From positions 1 through 35,263 of the forward strand of contig JALTGP010000072.1 of assembly GCA_027076905.1 (NCBI GenBank): DNA of 35,263 nucleotides, written 5' to 3'. This stretch comes from Campylobacteraceae bacterium. GTDB taxonomy: Bacteria > Campylobacterota > Campylobacteria > Campylobacterales > Sulfurovaceae. Each line of letters opens with the position of its first letter. The first letter of the stretch is position 1. A program made the translations under genes and the position numbers. Below, piece by piece: positions 1 to 9,753 of the stretch. Below the pieces are notes generated by a model. It was not told the origin of the DNA and searched no databases. It worked only from the letters and a program-made list of their open reading frames with translations.

Positions 1-103
1 TTCCCGACATCTGCTTATATTACCAATAAATTTTATCGTTCAATAAGAACTTTATGTGCTGATGTTTTTTATTTGTATGGGCTTTTTCTTTATGCCGATT
101 TTT

Positions 104-125
104 GTCGGAAAGAGGAGATTCCGAC
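104..125. repeat. 7-bp palindrome with 8-nt loop upstream of mutS2
   Basis: GTCGGAA (104-110) is perfectly complementary to TTCCGAC (119-125). A competing hairpin, CCGA (95-98) with TCGG (105-108), shares the same bases, so only one of the two can form. The element lies 60 nt before the mutS2 start. No T-run follows it, so it is not a normal terminator. Its role is unknown. It could be an operator, a leader structure or part of a dispersed intergenic repeat. Confidence 0.45.
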
Positions 126-184
126 CTACAGTTATTTAAACCTTTCGGCGAGATTTTATTTTATACCAATTTGGAGAAAACAAC

Positions 185-2389
185 ATGAAAACCATAACAC
201 AAAAACTGGATTTAGACCAACATATAAACAATTTTAAAAGCTTCTATGCAAGAGAGAAAAATATAGAGATGATGGGTGATATTAATATACATCATCGCTA
301 TATCAAGGCACTCTCTACGGTAGAGTTTCCAAGTATAAAAGAGATTCCTAATCTTGATAGAGAGATTAATGTTATTAAAAAGCAAGGGGTACTTTTTGTG
401 AAAGAGATTTACGCTTTTGTTACGATAATTGGGTATTTTAACTCACTCAAAGCGATAAATCTTCCTGAGCCTGTGGGGAAGTGGATTAGAGAGATTGATG
501 TGCCTGATGAGATAAATGATATCTTGCTCTATTTTACAGATGAGGGAAATATTAACCCTGAGAAAGAGCCTGAACTTTATGATATAGAAAAAGCTCTAAA
601 GCAGAACAAAGCAGAACTGAAAGATAAACTCTATCGCATCGCTCACGCATCTACTCTAAAAGATTATCTAGTAGATACACAAGTGCATTTTATGCATGGT
701 GAGGAGACACTGCTTGTTCGTGGTGGGTTTAACAAAGTGGTAAAAGCCTCTGTGGTAGGGCGTAGTTCGGGTGGATTTTTCTATATTTTGCCACAATCTA
801 TATCTTATCTCAAAGAGAAAGAGGCATCACTTTTGAGTCGGCGTGAAGAGGTTATCTATCGTTACTGTCAAAACTTCTCGGCAACCTTTACCAAATGGCA
901 TCTTTTTATGCGATATATCAACCGTGAATATGATAAATTTGACCACTATCAAGCCCGTGTACTGTTTGCAAAAGCATATGATTTTAACTTTATATTGCCC
1001 AACAAAACCAAAGTGGTAAAGTTGGGTGAGTTTTGTCACCCTGCCATAGAGAACCCGAAACCTGTCAGTATCAATTTGGACAAAGGGGTTATGCTTATCA
1101 CAGGAGTCAATGCAGGGGGTAAAACCATGCTTCTTAAATCTCTTCTAAGTGCTGTCTATATGTCCAAAAATCTTCTTCCCTTTAAGTGTGACCCAGAAAA
1201 GACAGAGATTGGTCACTTTAAATCTATAGAGGCGATTATAGATGACCCACAATCGGTCAAAAATGATATCTCTACCTTTGCAGGGCGTATGGTGGAATTT
1301 TCTAAACTTTTTGACAAAGAGAGTGTTATTGTCGGGGTTGATGAGATAGAACTTGGAACAGATTCAGATGAGGCAGCATCTCTCTTTCGTGTGATGTTGG
1401 ATGAGCTAAAAAATAGAAATATAACCTTTATCGTCACCACCCACCACAAGAGATTGGCATCTCTTATGAGTGTCGATGATGATGTGGAGCTTATCGCTGC
1501 GTTATATGATGAGGAGAGACGACTTCCCACCTATACTTTTTTGCAAGGGAGTATTGGAAAGAGTTACGCCTTTGAGACAGCAGAGCGTTATGGTGTACCT
1601 GAACATATTGTAAAAAAAGCAAAAGTGGTCTATGGAGAGGACAAAGAGAACCTCAATGAACTCATAGAGAAATCTACGGCTCTTGAGCGTGAGATGCGAC
1701 TTAAAATATCTAAAATAGATGATGAATTAAAAGTGATTGAGAAGAAAAAAGAGAATTTAGAGAACATAGAAGATAGGTTGAATGAGCAACATCGAAAAGC
1801 AGTAGCCACACTAGAGAACCGTTATAATGCAGCGACCAAACGGGCATTGGAGGCGATGAAAGTAAAAGAGTCCACCGAGGGTCGCCGACTGCTAAATGAT
1901 GCACATAAACATAAAAAGCGTTCCAACCAAGCCAAAGAGGCAAAACAGCCCAATAAACGAGTGCTTCAAGTGGGTGACAGTGTTAAGTATCGCTCAAACA
2001 GAGGGGATATTGTAAGCATACGAAACACCGAAGCTACCATAGAGGTTGATGGTCTAAAGATGCGTGTACCACTCTCTCAACTTCGCTACATAGAGAGTCT
2101 ACAAAAAAAGGTTGTTCAAAAACCTAAAACAACGGTCAATGTAGAGAAATCAGGGCGAGGGGCTATCTCGATTAAACTCTTAGGGTGCTTTGCCGATGAG
2201 GCGATTGATAAACTCGATGTGTTTCTATCAGATGCTTTGGTGGCAGGTTTCTCAGAGGTAGAGATTATACATGGAACAGGTACGGGGGTGCTTAAAAAAG
2301 TGATTATAGATTATCTTAAATCTTATCCTAAAATTCAATCTTTTTATGGGCAAAAGGGGAATCTTGGGATTACTGTTGTGAAGTTGTGA
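185..2389 (+). CDS. mutS2: MutS2 family DNA mismatch/recombination ATPase
   Basis: 734 aa, typical MutS2 length. It lacks the N-terminal mismatch-recognition domain of MutS. The clamp/core region fills about residues 1-290. The ABC-type ATPase has Walker A GVNAGGKT at 307-314 and a Walker B/D-loop stretch (VGVDEIELGTDSDEA) near 385-400. A charged coiled coil follows at about 495-590, then a C-terminal Smr domain ending with HGTGTG at 696-701. MutS2 proteins bind branched DNA and limit homologous recombination, and they can also act in ribosome rescue. This Smr domain lacks the usual LDLR/LDLK motif: the aligned residues 665-669 read LLGCF. The start is ATG after TTTGGAGAAAACAAC. It converges with ligA. 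Confidence 0.95.
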   Translation: MKTITQKLDLDQHINNFKSFYAREKNIEMMGDINIHHRYIKALSTVEFPSIKEIPNLDREINVIKKQGVLFVKEIYAFVTIIGYFNSLKAINLPEPVGKWIREIDVPDEINDILLYFTDEGNINPEKEPELYDIEKALKQNKAELKDKLYRIAHASTLKDYLVDTQVHFMHGEETLLVRGGFNKVVKASVVGRSSGGFFYILPQSISYLKEKEASLLSRREEVIYRYCQNFSATFTKWHLFMRYINREYDKFDHYQARVLFAKAYDFNFILPNKTKVVKLGEFCHPAIENPKPVSINLDKGVMLITGVNAGGKTMLLKSLLSAVYMSKNLLPFKCDPEKTEIGHFKSIEAIIDDPQSVKNDISTFAGRMVEFSKLFDKESVIVGVDEIELGTDSDEAASLFRVMLDELKNRNITFIVTTHHKRLASLMSVDDDVELIAALYDEERRLPTYTFLQGSIGKSYAFETAERYGVPEHIVKKAKVVYGEDKENLNELIEKSTALEREMRLKISKIDDELKVIEKKKENLENIEDRLNEQHRKAVATLENRYNAATKRALEAMKVKESTEGRRLLNDAHKHKKRSNQAKEAKQPNKRVLQVGDSVKYRSNRGDIVSIRNTEATIEVDGLKMRVPLSQLRYIESLQKKVVQKPKTTVNVEKSGRGAISIKLLGCFADEAIDKLDVFLSDALVAGFSEVEIIHGTGTGVLKKVIIDYLKSYPKIQSFYGQKGNLGITVVKL

Positions 2390-2397
2390 TGCCTGAA

Positions 2398-2475
2398 AGA
2401 TATATATTGAAGTTTTAAAAAATAAATTCTGAGTTATAGTGACTTCAATATATCTTGAGACAATGATATCTCAAG
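2398..2475. repeat. Two overlapping inverted repeats between mutS2 and ligA
   Basis: This lies in the 229-bp gap between two convergent genes. The first pair of arms is 2398-2413 and 2442-2455, complementary over 14 bp with one extra AT in the left arm and a loop of about 28 nt. The second pair is CTTGAGA (2454-2460) and TCTCAAG (2469-2475). Neither has a downstream T-run on the + strand, so a simple intrinsic terminator does not explain it. It could be a bidirectional transcription block, a processing signal or the remnant of a small mobile repeat. The rest of the gap (2476-2618) shows nothing else convincing. Confidence 0.4.
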
Positions 2476-2618
2476 GTGGGAGTTCAAAAGGGAAGAAGAT
2501 TGTATGCTACTCAATCCACATCTTTCATGCTGACATTATATAGTGAAAAAATAAACAGTTGGACAATAGAAAGTCAACCAATAGTTAACAGATTATATTT
2601 TTTTATGTTTTTTTAAAT

Positions 2619-4574
<1,956 letters not shown>

Positions 4575-4660
4575 TTATTTAATTAATTTTTCTAATTTTA
4601 TCGGAATTTTTTTTAAATGTGTTATATTCTTTTACTTTCTACATCTTTTATACACTTTTT

Positions 4661-4666
4661 TATAAT
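4661..4666 (+). promoter_or_regulatory. -10 box of an orphan transcription unit
   Basis: TATAAT follows a strongly T-rich stretch (4620-4660), the usual look of a housekeeping sigma factor promoter in Campylobacterota. A second TATA-like run follows at 4670-4676. The next annotated gene starts 235 bp downstream, beyond a terminator-like hairpin, so this promoter appears to serve the candidate RNA at 4672-4808. Confidence 0.55.
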
Positions 4667-4671
4667 ATACT

Positions 4672-4808
4672 TATAAAGTTATATGAGAATATAAGAAGGC
4701 TTATATCCCTAGCTATTAAGGTGTGATACTCATTGCATCTTTAAACTAATTGTTGTTGTATGGTTGTGGTTTAAATAATATATTTATTTAAACCACAATT
4801 TTCTTTCT
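4672..4808 (+). ncRNA. Candidate small RNA, about 137 nt
   Basis: The call rests on three elements in the right order: a TATAAT box at 4661-4666, about 95 nt without a credible reading frame, and a strong hairpin (14-bp perfect stem, 7-nt loop) followed by a T-rich run. The longest ATG frame inside is three codons. I do not recognise a known RNA family such as 6S, 4.5S or tmRNA in the central part. The alternative is that the hairpin is only the far end of a ligA-side regulatory region. The start is set from the -10 box and is approximate. Confidence 0.45.
4764..4808 (+). terminator. Rho-independent-type hairpin plus T-rich tail
   Basis: TTGTGGTTTAAATA (4764-4777) pairs perfectly with 4785-4798 around a 7-nt loop, and TTTTCTTTCT follows. 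The stem is AT-rich but long. No protein-coding gene ends just upstream on the + strand, which suggests it ends a non-coding transcript. Confidence 0.6.
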
Positions 4809-4865
4809 AAAAAATTAAATATTTCTTATACTTTTTAATTTAACCTTAAATTAATTTATTAACAC

Positions 4866-4871
4866 TATAAT
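4866..4871 (+). promoter_or_regulatory. -10 box for the NlpC/P60 gene
   Basis: TATAAT lies 29 nt before the TTG start at 4901, giving a short leader that carries the AAAGGA ribosome binding site at 4888-4893. Confidence 0.5.
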
Positions 4872-4900
4872 TCCAAACTTTTTATTAAAGGATAGATATA

Positions 4901-5329
4901 TTGATAATAAATATAAGATACTACATGGTTCTGATTCTATTTTTCTATGTGACAACCTCTTTAGAGGCAACTAATATTAGCTCTGTAGCCAAAGAGAAAC
5001 TAGGAATTAAGTATAAATGGGGTGGAAATGGTCCTTATCAGTATGATTGTTCAGGTTTTACACAAGAGGTCTTTAAAAGAAATGGAATTAAAATACCAAG
5101 AGTCTCCAAAGAGCAATCAAAAGTTGGTAAAAAAATCTCTAAAAGCCATCTTAAACGAGGTGATTTGATATTTTTCCACTCTAAAAAAAGTCAAACTGTT
5201 GACCATGTGGGCATCTACCTAGGTCATGGAAAATTTATCCATGCTAGTAGATTTCATAAACGTATTGTCATTAGCCCTCTTCGAGAGTATCGAAGATTTT
5301 TTAAATGGGGAAGACGACTACACAGCTAA
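4901..5329 (+). CDS. Secreted NlpC/P60 family peptidoglycan hydrolase
   Basis: 142 aa. A short signal peptide (about 1-23, ending SLEA) is followed directly by one NlpC/P60 cysteine-peptidase domain. The catalytic Cys is C50 in YDCSGF, the His is H102 in VDHVGIYLG, and the third polar residue is H114 in KFIHAS. Such enzymes cut bonds in peptidoglycan stem peptides, commonly D-Glu to diaminopimelate. There is no cell-wall binding domain. The start is TTG, chosen because AAAGGA sits 7-8 nt upstream and because it adds an arginine before the hydrophobic core. The ATG at 4925 would shorten the signal peptide and lacks such a site. It has its own promoter and converges with the gene at 5407. Confidence 0.88.
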   Translation: MIINIRYYMVLILFFYVTTSLEATNISSVAKEKLGIKYKWGGNGPYQYDCSGFTQEVFKRNGIKIPRVSKEQSKVGKKISKSHLKRGDLIFFHSKKSQTVDHVGIYLGHGKFIHASRFHKRIVISPLREYRRFFKWGRRLHS

Positions 5330-5406
5330 TTTTTAGTGATACTTTTTTCTCTGTAAGCATTTAAAAATCCAATCCATTGGTATCAGTTTAGACATCCTGA
5401 CTCTCA

Positions 5407-6441
5407 TTAGATATTAAAATAGCCTAATTTTTTACGAATTTTAAATTTACGCACAAGGTTTAATGGTTTTCTTTTAACTCTACGGTTCTCCAAAAAATCT
5501 AAACAGGCATCAATAACTCTGGCACTTGATTTTCCATCATTATTGGGATGTGTTATCTTAATAAACTTCTCTAACTCCTTCATAATCTCTTGAGGTTTAG
5601 AGAGTGCTAACTCTAATGATTTTTCTATCTCATTGGCATTAAGAATATTTATCATATAGGCTTTTGGTTGATTGTTGTTAATTGTCACCACAGGTTTTTT
5701 TTGTAAAACAAATTCTGTAATGGCAGAGGTGGTATCGCTTAACATTACATCCGCTTGTTTAAATAGTTGAATAAGGTCAGTAGTGTCATAAAAAGTAAAG
5801 TTTTTATTCTGAAAACTTTTAAATTTTTCAACTATCTCCTGCTCCATTTTTGGGTGAAGTACGCTTATAAAATTGTATTTTTCTAGTTTTGAGAGTCGCT
5901 CTATCTCTTTTATCACCTCTTGATTTTTGGCAAGGCTTAGGCGTGTAGTGAAGGTGGAACTTATCATAATAGTAGGCTTTTTTTTCTGGGATAAAATCTC
6001 TGATTCCAAGGGGAATAGTGGGTCTACTTTGCTCCATCCTGTCTCGACCACTTCAAAATATTTATGTTTTTTTTGTAGTTCTAAAAAAGGTTTGGTGGTA
6101 GTCTCTCCTTGGGTACAGTAGAGGTCAAAAAGTCCTCTAATATTAAAATGCCCCTTGGATTCACTTCGTTTCCCCACAGAGAAACCATGGAAAATCTGTA
6201 CTTTTATGCCTGAAAAGAAGCTAGGAACAACATTGGTGGCTACCAAGACCACATCAGGGTGATAGTCGAGTACCTCTGGAACAGAGTCAAGGAGAGTTTC
6301 CTCCTTGGAGAGATGAATTTTTGTTGTCTCTTCATCACAAAACCATCGGACTTGAAAGCATCTTTTTTCTATTTCCCTCTGTAGGGGTCGTCCAATAGGA
6401 ATGCTGTAGGGTTGAGAGATATAAATAAGGAATTTTTTCAT
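5407..6441 (-). CDS. CDP-glycerol glycerophosphotransferase family protein
   Basis: 344 aa. It resembles the TagB/TagF-type family that moves glycerol-phosphate or related groups onto glycans, with a GT-B-like fold and no signal peptide. Landmarks are QIFHG (H85), a basic SVGKR stretch at 88-92, LHP (H196) and the nucleotide-site signature LSDTTSAITEF at 234-244. Teichoic acids do not occur in Gram-negative cells, so the acceptor is more likely a capsule or lipooligosaccharide glycan. No clear Shine-Dalgarno site precedes the ATG. A TATAAT on the minus strand (6447-6452) ends only 5 nt before it, with another at 6467-6472. It diverges from the UDP-sugar dehydrogenase gene. Confidence 0.8.
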   Translation of the reverse strand: MKKFLIYISQPYSIPIGRPLQREIEKRCFQVRWFCDEETTKIHLSKEETLLDSVPEVLDYHPDVVLVATNVVPSFFSGIKVQIFHGFSVGKRSESKGHFNIRGLFDLYCTQGETTTKPFLELQKKHKYFEVVETGWSKVDPLFPLESEILSQKKKPTIMISSTFTTRLSLAKNQEVIKEIERLSKLEKYNFISVLHPKMEQEIVEKFKSFQNKNFTFYDTTDLIQLFKQADVMLSDTTSAITEFVLQKKPVVTINNNQPKAYMINILNANEIEKSLELALSKPQEIMKELEKFIKITHPNNDGKSSARVIDACLDFLENRRVKRKPLNLVRKFKIRKKLGYFNI

Positions 6442-6509
6442 AAATTATTATACTAAAAAAATTACAATTATACAAATTCTAAATAGTATTACTAACATAT
6501 AAAATATGG

Positions 6510-6515
6510 TAGAAT
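6510..6515 (+). promoter_or_regulatory. Possible -10 box for the UDP-sugar dehydrogenase gene
   Basis: TAGAAT lies 29 nt before the ATG at 6544, in the AT-rich 102-bp divergent gap. There is no good -35 box. Confidence 0.35.
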
Positions 6516-6543
6516 ATGCAAAAAATAACAAGTAAGAGAGTAG

Positions 6544-7713
6544 ATGAAAATAGCAATAGTAGGAACAGGATATGTCGGTCTATCCAATGGTATTTTGTTG
6601 GCACAACATAATGAGGTAGTGGCATTGGATATTGTACCTGAAAAAGTGGAAATGTTAAATAGGAGAGAATCTCCTATTGAAGATAAAGAGATAGAGAGAT
6701 ATCTTCAGAGAAAAGAATTAAACTTTAAAGCAACACTGGATAAAAATGAGGCATATAGCAATGCTAATTTTGTTATTATTGCAACACCTACAGACTATGA
6801 CCCTAAAACCAACTATTTTAACACCTCATTGGTTGAAATTGTTATTGAGGATATTATCGCTCACAATTCCCATCTTCCCATGATTATCAAATCTACTGTT
6901 CCTGTGGGGTTTGTCAAGAGTGTATGTGAGAAGTATCACACCGATAACATTATCTTCTCTCCTGAATTTTTGAGGGAAGGAAAAGCACTTTATGACAACC
7001 TATATCCCTCTAGGATTATTGTGGGAGAATACTCAAAGAGAGCCGAAATTTTTGCCAATCTTTTAGCAAAGGGAGCGATAAAAAAGGATATTGATATACT
7101 GTTTACCAATTCAACTGAAGCAGAGGCGATTAAACTCTTCTCCAATACCTATCTTGCCATGCGTGTGGCTTTTTTTAATGAGTTGGACTCCTATGCTGAA
7201 TCGCATCATCTTAATAGCCAACAGATTATTGAAGGGGTTGGTCTTGACCCTAGAATTGGAAATCACTATAACAACCCCTCCTTTGGATATGGTGGATACT
7301 GTTTACCCAAAGACACCAAACAACTACGTGCCAACTATAAAAATATACCCAACTCTATTATTAGTGCAATTGTAGAGGCAAACCATACTAGAAAAGATTT
7401 TATAGCAGACTCTATTTTGGCAAAAAATCCAAAAATAGTGGGTATTTATAGATTGGTGATGAAGAGTGATTCTGATAATTTTAGAACCTCGGCAATACAG
7501 GGAATTATGAAGCGTATTAAAGCAAAAGGAATAGAAGTCATTGTTTATGAACCAGTTTTGGAAGAGAAAGAGTTTTTTCACTCTAAAGTAATAACTGATT
7601 TGGATGAGTTTAAAAAATGTTCAGACGTAATTGTCGCCAATAGATTTTCAGCAGAGATAGAGGATGTCAAAGAGAAAGTTTACACCAGAGATATATTTAA
7701 TAGTGATATATAA
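6544..7713 (+). CDS. ugd: UDP-glucose/GDP-mannose dehydrogenase family enzyme, probable UDP-glucose 6-dehydrogenase
   Basis: 389 aa, the length of short bacterial UDP-glucose dehydrogenases. They oxidise UDP-glucose to UDP-glucuronate with two NAD+ for capsule and LPS sugars. The Rossmann motif is GTGYVG at 7-12. The central part has STVPVG (117-122), EFLREG (141-146) and the substrate/catalytic lysine K197 in EAIKLFSN. The thiol that forms the covalent intermediate is C253 in [10 protein letters not shown], with D257 nearby. The C-terminal UDP-binding domain follows. A related specificity such as GDP-mannose cannot be excluded by eye. GAGAG precedes the ATG. The next gene starts 13 nt after the stop, so they probably share a transcript. 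Confidence 0.9.
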   Translation: MKIAIVGTGYVGLSNGILLAQHNEVVALDIVPEKVEMLNRRESPIEDKEIERYLQRKELNFKATLDKNEAYSNANFVIIATPTDYDPKTNYFNTSLVEIVIEDIIAHNSHLPMIIKSTVPVGFVKSVCEKYHTDNIIFSPEFLREGKALYDNLYPSRIIVGEYSKRAEIFANLLAKGAIKKDIDILFTNSTEAEAIKLFSNTYLAMRVAFFNELDSYAESHHLNSQQIIEGVGLDPRIGNHYNNPSFGYGGYCLPKDTKQLRANYKNIPNSIISAIVEANHTRKDFIADSILAKNPKIVGIYRLVMKSDSDNFRTSAIQGIMKRIKAKGIEVIVYEPVLEEKEFFHSKVITDLDEFKKCSDVIVANRFSAEIEDVKEKVYTRDIFNSDI

Positions 7714-7726
7714 TAAGAGAGATTAG

Positions 7727-9370
7727 ATGGTTTGTATAAAATATAAAAAAAGAGAGTTTGTCTGTGTCAAAAAAAGTATTATGTATAGCCTATTATACGC
7801 ACTTTTAATGACACTAATACTGTTGAGTATGGACAGTTTGTATGCTTTAAATAATGAGTATTTTATTTTTAAATTTACAACAAAAGAGTTTTTTAATAAG
7901 CTGTTTCTATTAACACTTCTTATCTCATTGATTCCCCAACAGAAGAGACGAGTTACTATCTATTTATTATTGGTTCTTTTCTCTTTTTTTCAGTATGTTC
8001 ACTTTGAGTATTTTGGAAAAAATATCAGTGGAATTGAGTTTTATCTATTTATAACCAATATTCATGAGACATTTGAGACCATAAACAGTATGCTTGGTAT
8101 GCTTTTTATCCCTTTGATTATCTCGTTGGGTGGTTTTATATTTTTATACTTTATTGATTTTAAAATTGGGACTGTCTCTTTTAAATATAAATACGCATTT
8201 CCTTTTTTTCTAGTGGCTCTTTTTGGACTTGGTCTACAGATATTCTATTTGACTAATATTCATCAAGGGAAGTTGGAACAAACAGATAGTAAACGACTCT
8301 ACCCTACGACAAACAGGCACTCTTCTCGAAACTTTTTTGTAACTCTTAACTATTTTACTTTTGGTATTTTGCCTAAAAAAGTATTGGATAGAAGAGAGAA
8401 TTTTCCTATATTAGATAAACCTATTCTGGTTAAAAAGAACTTAAACAGAACCATTATTTTTGTGATTGGGGAGAGTCTAAGATATGATACTTTTTCATTA
8501 GACCATAACAAACTAACACCCAAGCTTCAAACATTAAAAAAGGATAAAGGTCTCTTTTTCTCAAAGGTCTATTCAGGGGGAACAATGACAAAAGTCTCTA
8601 TCTCAACACTGATTAATCGTCTGAAATATCCAAGTGGATTACCACAGATTGCAAAAGAGGACAATTGCCTTTTTAGATTGGCAAAAGAGAATGCTTTTAA
8701 GACCTATTTTTTTTCTGCTCAAAGTAATTTTCACCTGCAAATCATTAGGGATATGATATGTCCTAAATATATTGACCTGTTAATAGCAAGAGATGATTTT
8801 ATCAATTATATGAATCCAACAAACTTTGATGCAGATTTACAAACATTGGTAAAAAAAACAAACATTTTAGAGGAGAAAACATTTTTAATTCTACATCAAA
8901 GAGGCTCTCATAGCCCCTATTACAAGCAATACCCAAAAGTTTTCAACAGATACACACCCTATGAAAATACAGCTCTCTATACCGATAATAATCTCTTTAA
9001 TTTGATTAAATATCTCAAAGAGACGCTTAAAAATGAGTTTTTCCTGTTTTATGTCTCTGACCACGGAGAACTACTCGGAGAAAATGGTAAAAAAGGACAT
9101 GGTCACTTGATAAAAGAGGTCTATGAGGTTCCATTTTTGATGTATACCAATAGTAAAAACGAGAAGTTAAAAGAGCCATTTAAAAATATAAAAAATCATT
9201 ATGATATATCTAACTATATTCTCTCTCTGTTGGGTTACAAAGTAGATTTAATTAAAGATGAAAATCGAACCATCTATATCCTAAATTCTGATTTAGATGG
9301 TTTTTCAGGATATGGTGTTATTGATATCAATGACAGTGTTGAATCGCAAATAGAGATAAAAAGATATTAG
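7727..9370 (+). CDS. Membrane phosphoethanolamine-transferase-like protein (sulfatase/alkaline phosphatase fold)
   Basis: 547 aa. The N-terminal third has about five membrane segments (near 17-40, 57-70, 76-92, 122-143 and 157-175). A periplasmic sulfatase-fold domain starts near 240. Motifs match EptA-type enzymes: VIGESLRYD (E249, metal), the nucleophile threonine in GGTMTKVS (T286), RGSHSPYY at 392-399, SDHGELLGE (D445, H446) and the His-rich GHGH near 457-460. The family moves phosphoethanolamine, or in some branches glycerol-phosphate, from phospholipid to lipid A, core sugars or other surface targets. Because a CDP-glycerol-type transferase is two genes away, a phosphoglycerol transferase remains possible. 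It is 13 nt downstream of the dehydrogenase gene. Confidence 0.82.
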   Translation: MVCIKYKKREFVCVKKSIMYSLLYALLMTLILLSMDSLYALNNEYFIFKFTTKEFFNKLFLLTLLISLIPQQKRRVTIYLLLVLFSFFQYVHFEYFGKNISGIEFYLFITNIHETFETINSMLGMLFIPLIISLGGFIFLYFIDFKIGTVSFKYKYAFPFFLVALFGLGLQIFYLTNIHQGKLEQTDSKRLYPTTNRHSSRNFFVTLNYFTFGILPKKVLDRRENFPILDKPILVKKNLNRTIIFVIGESLRYDTFSLDHNKLTPKLQTLKKDKGLFFSKVYSGGTMTKVSISTLINRLKYPSGLPQIAKEDNCLFRLAKENAFKTYFFSAQSNFHLQIIRDMICPKYIDLLIARDDFINYMNPTNFDADLQTLVKKTNILEEKTFLILHQRGSHSPYYKQYPKVFNRYTPYENTALYTDNNLFNLIKYLKETLKNEFFLFYVSDHGELLGENGKKGHGHLIKEVYEVPFLMYTNSKNEKLKEPFKNIKNHYDISNYILSLLGYKVDLIKDENRTIYILNSDLDGFSGYGVIDINDSVESQIEIKRY

Positions 9371-9386
9371 AGCTTTATTTTTATTT

Positions 9387-9416
9387 CCAAATCTATAAAA
9401 TAGATTTGGTTCTATC
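9387..9416 (+). terminator. Hairpin after the phosphoethanolamine-transferase-like gene
   Basis: CCAAATCTA (9387-9395) pairs perfectly with TAGATTTGG (9401-9409) around TAAAA, followed by a broken T-run (TTCTATC). It sits 17 nt after the stop at 9370. On the minus strand it follows the 31-codon gene that stops at 9412, so it may serve both directions. Confidence 0.5.
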
Positions 9417-9507
9417 TATACATCTCTACACAGATTCTAACCTCTGGTAACTCTCTTGACTTGTTATAAAAGAGTGCTTTGAATATTCTCCCTAGTATCT
9501 TTTTCAT
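9412..9507 (-). CDS. 31-aa small protein of unknown function
   Basis: A short frame, ATG at 9507 and TAG at 9412-9414. It begins MKKILGRIFKALFYNKSREL and ends VEMYR. AAAGGAG lies 5 nt before the ATG, about as good as any ribosome binding site here. The N-terminal half looks like a short amphipathic basic helix and the C-terminal half is mixed charge. TTGACA occurs upstream on the minus strand near 9556-9561, without a clear -10 box at the right distance. It lies alone in the 383-bp gap between the transferase-like gene and the arginine-rich secreted protein. I do not recognise the family. Confidence rests on the ribosome binding site and start context only. Confidence 0.5.
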   Translation of the reverse strand: MKKILGRIFKALFYNKSRELPEVRICVEMYR

Positions 9508-9677
9508 ATTTTCTCCTTTCTTATTTTTGTTACCTATATGATAGTATATTAATTGTCAATAATCGTGAATTATTTAAAAAATTTTCAATTAAATCTTATT
9601 TTTTATATTTTATAGAATACTTTATAGTAATAAAATATATTTACAAATATTCAGCTATAAATTTAAGTAAAAATAGA

Positions 9678-9683
9678 TATAAT
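9678..9683 (+). promoter_or_regulatory. -10 box for the arginine-repeat secreted protein
   Basis: TATAAT in a very AT-rich stretch with T/A-tracts upstream. It would give a leader of about 65 nt before the ATG at 9754. Confidence 0.45.
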
Positions 9684-9753
9684 TCTGAGAATAAACAATT
9701 TATTAAAAAAATATTAATTTTAAAATTTAATTATTACAACAAAGGAAAAATAA

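Noticed and set aside
2463-2543. 26-codon frame starting MISQGGSSKG between mutS2 and ligA
   Set aside because: No ribosome binding site, and the frame starts inside an inverted repeat; likely chance.
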